A DNA stretch of 5,650 bases from positions 1 through 5,650 of the forward strand of contig JAKQWJ010000290.1 in the NCBI GenBank assembly GCA_029562045.1, in the 5' to 3' direction. The notes below the pieces were generated by a model. The model was given only the letters and a program-made list of their open reading frames with translations. It did no database searches and was not told the DNA's origin. Of this stretch, positions 1-4,613 are shown piece by piece. The stretch is from Spirochaetota bacterium. Its GTDB lineage: Bacteria; Spirochaetota; Spirochaetia; DTKZ01. The position numbers and the translations under genes are program-made. Every line of letters begins with the position of its first letter. The first letter of the stretch is position 1.

Positions 1-689
1 GCCCGGGCGTACTCCGGGTTCGAGCCCACCGCCGTCAAGGCGGTGCCGGTCTTGGTGCGGAAGAAAGACCAGACCAGGAGGCACATGAGGGCGAAAAAGA
101 GAAACATCCCCACGGGAACGCGCAGATCCTCGCCGATCCGCAGGGCCAGAAAATCGTTGAGAACCCAAAGATAATATCCCTCGACGCTTATGGTCGTGCG
201 CAGCCCCGTGCCCCCGTATCCCCATATCATGTTGGGGCTTTTGAAGGGCAGGAGGAGCCACATCATGCACATGAAGGCCACCGAGGAGAAGCCCACATAG
301 GTGGCGATCATCATTTCGCTGCCCTTCACCCGGTTCAGCAGCCGGCCGTAGCCCCAGCCGAAGACCACCGCAAAGGGAGTGGCGAAGGCGATGGCCGCCA
401 GGAACGCGACGAAGCCCGACAACCCGATCTCGATGGTGATGACCCCCCCCAGGAGCCCCGCGACGATTCCCAGGGGCAGTCCGAAATTCAGGCCGCAGCC
501 GGACTGGATCATGGGAACCATGGCCAGGACCAGAACCCCGTTCATGCCGAACCGGATCAGGGTGTCGCTGATGGAGGAATCCAGCCGGACCCTGGCCGCT
601 GGGGTGGCCAGAAACAGGCTGAGCAGGAACAGAGCTATGATGATCCGGGGCCAGCCCGTTTCGGCGATGAATTCCCGTATCCTATCCAT
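1..689 (-). CDS. ABC importer permease, CUT2/BMP (RbsC-like) family, 3' end cut by window edge
   Basis: Inner-membrane channel subunit of the importer. I translated it by hand: 229 complete codons from ATG at 689 to the left edge without a stop. It begins MDRIREFIAETGWPRI and has hydrophobic segments at about residues 14-30, 44-61, 72-90, 91-112, 127-147 and 192-210, as expected for the first two thirds of a roughly 300-350 residue BPD_transp_2 permease. The cytoplasmic stretch LLNRVKGSEMMIATYVG (about 117-133) resembles the G-x-N/S-E-x-I-x-T loop of BMP/nucleoside-type permeases. TALTAVGSNPEYAR, at the cut end, matches the conserved loop preceding the ATPase contact in RbsC-like permeases. 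The start codon overlaps the last 8 bp of the ATPase gene, suggesting translational coupling; a GGA lies 7 bases before it. The family is secure. The substrate, and whether a second permease follows, are not visible. Confidence 0.92.
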   Translation of the reverse strand, partial: MDRIREFIAETGWPRIIIALFLLSLFLATPAARVRLDSSISDTLIRFGMNGVLVLAMVPMIQSGCGLNFGLPLGIVAGLLGGVITIEIGLSGFVAFLAAIAFATPFAVVFGWGYGRLLNRVKGSEMMIATYVGFSSVAFMCMMWLLLPFKSPNMIWGYGGTGLRTTISVEGYYLWVLNDFLALRIGEDLRVPVGMFLFFALMCLLVWSFFRTKTGTALTAVGSNPEYAR

Positions 690-2289
690 GATGATTTCCG
701 TCCTTTCCGGCCTTCCCCGCCATCAGCATCCCGAACTCGCCGGCCCGGGCCGAGGGGGGCAGTATTCCGGCTACCCGCCCCTCGTCCACGATGGCGATCC
801 GGTCGCAGACGCTCTTCAGTTCCTCCAGTTCCGAGGAAACCATGACGATGGTAGTGCCGTACTCCTCGTTGTGCATCCGCAAGGTGTCCAGAACCAGTTT
901 CTTCGCCCCCACATCGATCCCCCGGGTGGGTTCGGAAACGAAAAGCAGCCGGGGCCGGGAGATGAAGGCCTTGGCCAGACAGACCTTCTGCTGGTTTCCC
1001 CCGGAAAGCTCCTGGGCCCGCTGCCCCACCCCGGTGCATTTGATATCCAGCCTCCGCACATACTCCTGGGCGGCGGCGGCGATGGCCTTGTCGTCCCGCC
1101 ACCGGACGAGCCCCCCCAGAAGGGGCCTCAAAAAGCGGTTCTGATTCTGCATGGCGGTGAACACGATGTTCCAGTCCAGGGGCTCCTCCAGGAGGAGGCC
1201 CACTCCCCGGCGGTCCTCGGACACAAAGGAGAGTCCCGCATCCAGGGCCTTTTTCGGGGATCCCAGGGGGACGGGGGAACCTTCGAAGAGGACCCGTCCC
1301 CCGGCGGGGAAGAGCCCCATGATGCCGTTGGGGATTCCCAGTTTCCCCTGGCCCGCCAGGCCGCCGATGCCGAAGATCTCTCCCTTGCGCACGGAAAAAG
1401 AGACCTTCCGGACCGTTTCCCCGGGCATGTCCACCCAGAGGTTTTCCACCTCCAGCACGGTCCCGGTGGACGGGCTTTCCCTGTTCCGGACCGCCACCGT
1501 CCCCACTTCCCGGCCCACCATCTTTTCCGCCAGGACGGCGATGTCGGTTTCCGACGCCTCCGCCTGGTGAACCAGACCCCCGTCCCGGAGCACCACCACC
1601 CGGTCCGCCACCTCCAGGACCTCCTTGAGCCGGTGGGAGATGAAAATGACCGCGATCCCCTGGTCCGCGAGTTTCCGTATCGAGGCCAGAAGAATCTCCG
1701 CCTCCGACTCGGTCAGCACCGCGGTGGGTTCGTCCAGCACCAGGAGCCGGATCTTCTCCCGGTCCAGCTCCCGGGCGATCTCGGTGAACTGCTTATGCCC
1801 CACGGGCATTTCCGCGACCCGCATTCCTTCGTCGATGGAAGGCCCCCCCAGCCGGGACAGCGCTTTTCGGGCCCGGTCCCGCATCGCCGGACGGTCCAGG
1901 GTCTTGAGCCGGTCACCGAAGACTTCCACCAGGGGATTGTATGTCACCGACTCACGGTTGAGCAGGATGTTCTCCGCGGCGGTGAACTCGGGCAACAGGG
2001 AAAACTCCTGGTGCACCATCCCGATGCCCGCATCCAGGGCCTCGAAGGGCGAGGCGAAACGGACGGGGGCGCCGTCCAGGAGAATCGTTCCCCCGTAGCC
2101 GCCGGTGGAATGGATGACGTTCATTCCGAAGAGGATCTTCATCAGGGTGCTCTTTCCGGCGCCGTTCTCCCCCACCAGCCCCAGGATTTCTCCGGGCCGG
2201 AGGGAAAAACTCACCTCCTTCAGCACCCGATTGCCGAAAAAGTCTTTCGAAATGTTCCGGAGTTCCAGAAAAGGCGGAGATGACTTCAT
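682..2289 (-). CDS. ABC importer ATPase with two nucleotide-binding domains (sugar/nucleoside, RbsA/BMP type)
   Basis: Cytoplasmic subunit of 535 residues, the usual length for CUT2/BMP ATPases (about 500-520), that powers the adjacent permease. Domain 1 has Walker A GENGAGKST (40-48), Q-loop HQEF (93-96), signature-position MPVGHKQFTEIAREL (161-175), Walker B LLVLDEPTA (182-190) and H-loop ISHR (217-220). Domain 2 has a degenerate Walker A GIGGLAGQGKLG (307-318), SEDRRGVGL (357-365), signature LSGGNQQKV (428-436), Walker B-like LLFVSEPTRGID (448-459) and VSSEL (484-488) where the H-loop His would be. The degenerate second Walker A is normal in this family. Ser452 in place of the Walker B Asp, and MPVGH in place of LSxGQ, are less usual; the BMP branch also departs from DEP here, typically with QPTRG. 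The start is supported by GAGG 5 bases upstream. The gene lies 144 bp after the lipoprotein gene and overlaps the permease start. Function is secure, substrate unknown. Confidence 0.95.
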   Translation of the reverse strand: MKSSPPFLELRNISKDFFGNRVLKEVSFSLRPGEILGLVGENGAGKSTLMKILFGMNVIHSTGGYGGTILLDGAPVRFASPFEALDAGIGMVHQEFSLLPEFTAAENILLNRESVTYNPLVEVFGDRLKTLDRPAMRDRARKALSRLGGPSIDEGMRVAEMPVGHKQFTEIARELDREKIRLLVLDEPTAVLTESEAEILLASIRKLADQGIAVIFISHRLKEVLEVADRVVVLRDGGLVHQAEASETDIAVLAEKMVGREVGTVAVRNRESPSTGTVLEVENLWVDMPGETVRKVSFSVRKGEIFGIGGLAGQGKLGIPNGIMGLFPAGGRVLFEGSPVPLGSPKKALDAGLSFVSEDRRGVGLLLEEPLDWNIVFTAMQNQNRFLRPLLGGLVRWRDDKAIAAAAQEYVRRLDIKCTGVGQRAQELSGGNQQKVCLAKAFISRPRLLFVSEPTRGIDVGAKKLVLDTLRMHNEEYGTTIVMVSSELEELKSVCDRIAIVDEGRVAGILPPSARAGEFGMLMAGKAGKDGNHHG

Positions 2290-2302
2290 GGGAGCCTCGA
2301 AG

Positions 2303-2379
2303 AAAAAAATGGGGCGCCTTTCCGGGACGTCCGGAAGCGGCCCGGGCGCCCGGAACGATCCGGACCCGACCGGGGCGCC
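2303..2379 (-). terminator. Possible partial terminator or attenuator before the ATPase gene
   Basis: On the transcript, GGCGCCCC (2311-2318) is followed after one base by U7 (2303-2309). It can pair with GGGGCGCC within 2372-2379, enclosing the inner hairpins 2320-2336 and 2342-2353. A GC-rich stem next to a run of seven U is the layout of an intrinsic terminator, leaky here because the ATPase gene downstream must still be expressed. The long loop and the competing local hairpins make this uncertain. The U run ends only 13 bases before the ATPase start codon, so readthrough transcripts keep the ribosome-binding site. Confidence 0.35.
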
Positions 2380-2380
2380 C

Positions 2381-2402
2381 CGAGGCGTCCCGGGACGCCT
2401 CG
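2381..2402. repeat. Perfect 22-bp palindrome
   Basis: Each arm is CGAGGCGTCCC or its exact complement, with no mismatch and no spacer. In RNA it would fold as a 9-bp GC-rich stem closed by a CCGG loop. It lies 31 bases past the binding-protein stop codon and is the strongest single structure in the gap. A transcript stabiliser or pause site is likelier than an operator, because it sits inside the operon. It could also be a small dispersed repeat unit, which one window cannot show. Confidence 0.8.
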
Positions 2403-2407
2403 ACGCA

Positions 2408-2425
2408 TTCCGGGGTATCCCGGAA
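2408..2425 (-). other. Stem-loop immediately after the binding-protein stop codon
   Basis: TTCCGGG (2408-2414) pairs with CCCGGAA (2419-2425) around a 4-base loop, and the stem begins 8 bases after the TAA stop. No U tract follows, so it is not a standard intrinsic terminator. Its position suits a 3'-end protecting hairpin for the binding-protein message. Confidence 0.55.
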
Positions 2426-2433
2426 ATCCTGCC

Positions 2434-3660
2434 TTACCGTATGGTGGAGTATTTTTCCGGGACTTCCACGTTGGTGGTTCCCAGGTAGCCCTTGCCCATG
2501 ATGTAGGTGTCCTGGTAGATCAGGATGTGATTCTTCGCCTTCACCTTGGTGGCTATGTCGTTGTAGAAGCTGCCGTTCCACTTCGCGCCGGGGGTGTATT
2601 TATTGTAGGCATCCATGATGTCCGACAGCTTGGTGAGTTCCGCCTTCTTTTCGATGACCCGTTTGGCCAGTTCCCCCAGGCCCGCGGTGGTGGTGAAGCC
2701 GTAGGAGTAGGCCCAGGTTCCGAAGCGTCCGGCCCCGCCCTTGGCGCCGATTTCCTTTTCCACCTTGTCCAGGATGGCCTTGAAATCTCCCTGTTCTTTG
2801 GAAAGATCGATGCCCAGGGCCCCGGGATAGCCCATCAGCGGAGACGGGAGGTCCGCTTCGACGAACATGCCGCCGTACTGCAGAAGCTGCTTCAGAAGAG
2901 GCTCGGTGTGGGCGTCGTTGGTGCAGAAAAAGGCGGTTTCCTTGCCGTACTTCTTGACCCACTGGGGGACTTTTTCCAGGATGAACTGCTGGGCTCCGGC
3001 GACGCCCACGTCGCTGGTGGGGTCCGGGGCGGTTTCGAACACGAACTTCACGCCCAGGTCCTTGCAGGCCGCCTCCATGATGGCCCGACGGCGGCCCAGG
3101 GTTTCGTACCCCATGTGGCGGGGAAAGGAAATGTGGACGAAGGTCTTGGCGCCGAGTTTTTTCGCCGAATCGATGATCAGATAGCCCCGGGAGACGAAGT
3201 CGGCGTTCACCGCCAGGTCGGCGGCGCTTTCGATGACCAGCGGGTCTTCGTGGGGTTCGCCGGCGAGGAGGAGGATGTCCGGACGCTTGTCCTTTACCCG
3301 ACGAAAGCCTTCGGTGGTGCCGGGAACGGCCTGGTTGACGATGATCGCCTTCATCAGGGGGTCGTCCGCCAGACCCACGATCTGGGAAATGGTGGTTTCC
3401 ATCTCCTGCATGAAGTTGTCGGGATAGGTCAGGTGCTGGATGATGCCGCCCTGCTTGACCTCGCCGTATTCCTTGATGAGAGCTTCCGCGCCCCGCAGAT
3501 CGTCCTCGGACTGGGATACCGTCCCGGTGACGATGCCGATGTGGAACCCCTCTTTCGCCGCCGGTGCGGCGCCCGTCCCCTCAGCCTTCTTGCCGCAGCC
3601 TGCCAGAACGAGGGCAGTGACGGCAAGAACCGCGAAGAGAGTGACGACAGTTTTTCTCAT
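2434..3660 (-). CDS. DUF3798 family substrate-binding lipoprotein of an ABC importer
   Basis: Exported, lipid-anchored solute receptor that should deliver ligand to the permease and ATPase encoded just downstream. I place the start at the ATG at 3660, giving 408 residues, because AAGGAG lies exactly 6 bases before it and the product then begins with a compact signal peptide. The longer reading from 3696 would put 12 unlikely residues before it. The signal has MRK, a hydrophobic core at 5-19 and lipobox LAGC with Cys22. The linker at 23-37 is Ala/Gly rich. The mature domain starts with HIGIVTGTVSQSEDD (40-54), a hallmark of DUF3798 proteins, which have the two-lobed periplasmic-binding fold related to BMP/sugar receptors. 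Other notable stretches are NQAVPGTTEGF (109-119), LAGEPHEDP (132-140) and FCTNDAHTEPLL (245-256), which resembles the lobe-crossing segment of type I binding proteins. The ligand is unknown. A strong promoter precedes it and a hairpin-rich region follows. Confidence 0.92.
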   Translation of the reverse strand: MRKTVVTLFAVLAVTALVLAGCGKKAEGTGAAPAAKEGFHIGIVTGTVSQSEDDLRGAEALIKEYGEVKQGGIIQHLTYPDNFMQEMETTISQIVGLADDPLMKAIIVNQAVPGTTEGFRRVKDKRPDILLLAGEPHEDPLVIESAADLAVNADFVSRGYLIIDSAKKLGAKTFVHISFPRHMGYETLGRRRAIMEAACKDLGVKFVFETAPDPTSDVGVAGAQQFILEKVPQWVKKYGKETAFFCTNDAHTEPLLKQLLQYGGMFVEADLPSPLMGYPGALGIDLSKEQGDFKAILDKVEKEIGAKGGAGRFGTWAYSYGFTTTAGLGELAKRVIEKKAELTKLSDIMDAYNKYTPGAKWNGSFYNDIATKVKAKNHILIYQDTYIMGKGYLGTTNVEVPEKYSTIR

Positions 3661-3666
3661 AACCAT

Positions 3667-3672
3667 CTCCTT
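3667..3672 (-). promoter_or_regulatory. Ribosome-binding site that decides the lipoprotein start
   Basis: AAGGAG is followed by 6 bases (ATGGTT) and then the ATG at 3660. The in-frame ATG at 3664-3666 abuts the site directly and is too close to be used. The upstream ATG at 3696 has no such site and lies near the predicted transcription start. Confidence 0.8.
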
Positions 3673-3694
3673 TTGCGTTGACTCTGGATACTGC

Positions 3695-3721
3695 AAACCG
3701 GTCCCATTATATGTGCGGTTT
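3695..3721. promoter_or_regulatory. Inverted repeat spanning the -10 box, possible operator
   Basis: AAACCG (3695-3700) and CGGTTT (3716-3721) are exact complements 15 bp apart and bracket the TATAAT box. A regulator bound here would cover the -10 element and the likely transcription start, fitting repression lifted by the transported ligand. Six-base arms are short enough to occur by chance, and no regulator gene is in view. Confidence 0.3.
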
Positions 3722-3733
3722 CGATTTTTTCAA
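3706..3733 (-). promoter_or_regulatory. Sigma-70 type promoter for the importer operon
   Basis: The -10 box TATAAT (3706-3711) is a perfect match. The -35 box TTGAAA (3728-3733) matches consensus at 5 of 6 bases, and the spacer is 16 bp. Transcription would start near 3697-3700, giving a 5' leader of about 40 bases ending in a strong ribosome-binding site. The site lies in the 107-bp gap after the methyltransferase stop, so the importer operon can be transcribed independently of the genes to its right. Confidence 0.75.
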
Positions 3734-3734
3734 T

Positions 3735-3756
3735 AACGCGTTCCGTCGGTTGACGG
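3735..3756. other. AACGCGTT palindrome and adjacent 5-bp hairpin upstream of the promoter
   Basis: AACGCGTT (3735-3742) is an exact palindrome ending one base from the -35 box; central-CG palindromes of this sort are typical of LacI-family operators. Directly beside it, CCGTC (3743-3747) and GACGG (3752-3756) form a short stem with a 4-base loop, 11 bases past the methyltransferase stop. No U run follows on the minus strand, so it is at best a weak terminator. Either element could be chance. Confidence 0.25.
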
Positions 3757-3767
3757 CCGAGATGTTC

Positions 3768-4541
3768 TCATGTCCTGACGCCGTACCCCACGTAGCAGAG
3801 ACCCTTGTAGAAGCTCTCGTGACAGCGGAAACGGGAACACAGATCGTGGAAACTGATCTGATTGGAAACCATTTTCCGCAGGAGGAAAACGTTGTAGGTG
3901 AAATTGTATCCCGGCATGATCCCCTGCATATCCTCCAGCCGGATCCCCGAATCCTCCAGCGCCCGGGATAGTTCCCGGGGCCGGATGAAGTGCTTCCATT
4001 TGTGTATGTCCCGGGGAATCAGGCGGGTCAGGGGAAACTTCTGAAACAGAAAGATGACGATGAACCAGCTGAGCAGAGTCCTGTTGACGGTTTCGAAAAA
4101 GAAGTAGCCTCCCGGCTTGAGCACCCGCCGGACTTCCCGGACGATAGTCCGGAAGTCCTTCACATGCTCCAGCACGTCGAGACAGAAAACCATGTCGAAA
4201 TGGCTGTCGGGAAAGGGCAGTTCTTCCCCGAACCCCTCCTGATAGTCGATGCGCAGGTCCATCGCCGCCGCGTGCCGCCGCGCCGCCCGCAGGGTGGGCG
4301 TGGAAGGGTCCAGGCCCGTCGTCTCGAGGCCGAACTTGGCGATCTCCTCGGTGAGGAAGCCCCCGCCGCAGCCCACATCCAGCACCTTTTTCCCCCGGTA
4401 ATCGTAGGAAAGATGGACCAGATGCTTCATGACGTAGGCAAAACGGACGGGGTTCATGGTGTAGCGGATGATCGCGAAGGGCCCTTCCTTTTCCGACCAC
4501 CAGCTTTCGGCTTCCCGGTTGTAATAATCGTTATCGATCAT
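3768..4541 (-). CDS. UbiG-like class I SAM-dependent methyltransferase
   Basis: Transfers a methyl group from S-adenosylmethionine, probably to an oxygen of a small or lipid-like acceptor. The 257 residues are close to UbiG length (about 240). Residues 12-34 (SWW then MNPVR) match the UbiG N-terminal pattern. Motif I is VLDVGCGGG (53-61), the ribose-binding acidic residue is Asp78 in TGLDPS, the middle motif is FDMVFCLDVLEHV (115-127) and the post motif is LKPGGYFFFETVNRT (141-155). Residues 151-185 (VNRT, SWF, IPRDIHKWKHFI) correspond to the UbiG segment linked to membrane contact and are more hydrophobic here, with WFIVIFLF at 159-166. The ATG at 4541 is the first possible start, since an in-frame TAA lies three bases further upstream; only a weak GGA precedes it. 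True ubiquinone synthesis is not implied, because no quinone genes are present and such lineages often lack it. The acceptor could instead be a lipid, a quinone-like compound or a surface glycan. Confidence 0.85.
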   Translation of the reverse strand: MIDNDYYNREAESWWSEKEGPFAIIRYTMNPVRFAYVMKHLVHLSYDYRGKKVLDVGCGGGFLTEEIAKFGLETTGLDPSTPTLRAARRHAAAMDLRIDYQEGFGEELPFPDSHFDMVFCLDVLEHVKDFRTIVREVRRVLKPGGYFFFETVNRTLLSWFIVIFLFQKFPLTRLIPRDIHKWKHFIRPRELSRALEDSGIRLEDMQGIMPGYNFTYNVFLLRKMVSNQISFHDLCSRFRCHESFYKGLCYVGYGVRT

Positions 4542-4556
4542 GATTTATCCAATACG

Positions 4557-4585
4557 ATCATACGCCGGGAGCGCGTTAAATGCAA
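4557..4585 (-). promoter_or_regulatory. Weak candidate promoter for the methyltransferase gene
   Basis: TATGAT (4557-4562), one base from the -10 consensus, lies 17 bp from TTGCAT (4580-4585), which matches the -35 consensus only at TTG. It sits in the 72-bp gap between the stop of the upstream gene and the methyltransferase start. The inverted repeat GCAAC/GTTGC (4582-4586 and 4592-4596) overlaps the -35 region. Cotranscription from the upstream gene is equally likely. Confidence 0.3.
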
Positions 4586-4613
4586 CAGAATGTTGCGCGG
4601 AAGAGGCGGCCCC

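Larger units (their letters stand above)
2290..2433 (-). promoter_or_regulatory. Highly structured intercistronic region between binding protein and ATPase genes
   Basis: This 144-bp non-coding gap is made almost entirely of short GC-rich inverted repeats. In transcript order they are a stem of 7 (2408-2425), a perfect 22-bp palindrome (2381-2402), a 12-bp palindrome (2371-2382), a 5-bp stem with an ACGA/UCGU-type loop (2350-2363), a 12-bp palindrome (2342-2353) and a stem of 6 (2320-2336). A U7 tract and the ATPase ribosome-binding site follow. Known importer operons often place a stem-loop after the binding-protein gene, which protects that part of the mRNA from 3' decay or partly terminates transcription so that binding protein exceeds ATPase and permease. 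That role here is inferred from position and structure. Confidence 0.65.

Noticed and set aside
379..2283. A 634-codon plus-strand open frame opposite the ATPase and permease genes
   Set aside because: It lies antisense to genes with clear ABC motifs. Its product is Pro/Gly/His/Gln-rich low-complexity sequence without domains, as expected from the complement of GC-rich codons.
2319..2467. Near-identical 14-bp direct repeats TTTCCGGGACGTCC (2319-2332) and TTTCCGGGACTTCC (2454-2467)
   Set aside because: One copy is inside coding sequence, the match does not extend into the flanks, and CCGG-rich words are common here, so chance is the simpler explanation.
2527..3681. A 384-codon plus-strand open frame opposite the binding-protein gene
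   Set aside because: It mirrors the lipoprotein gene almost end to end and has the Gly/Val/Phe-rich composition of an antisense shadow; no ribosome-binding site or family motif was seen.
3661..3696. The 12-residue upstream extension of the binding protein
   Set aside because: It would put a polar leader before the signal peptide, has no ribosome-binding site, and would begin near the predicted transcription start.
3730..4500. A 256-codon minus-strand frame overlapping the methyltransferase in another frame
   Set aside because: It shares nearly all its bases with the motif-rich methyltransferase frame and encodes Arg/Gly/Pro-rich sequence without recognisable domains.
4582..4596. GCAAC/GTTGC stem considered as a terminator for the upstream gene
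   Set aside because: The stem is only 5 bp and is followed on the transcript by at most three U, so it does not qualify as an intrinsic terminator.
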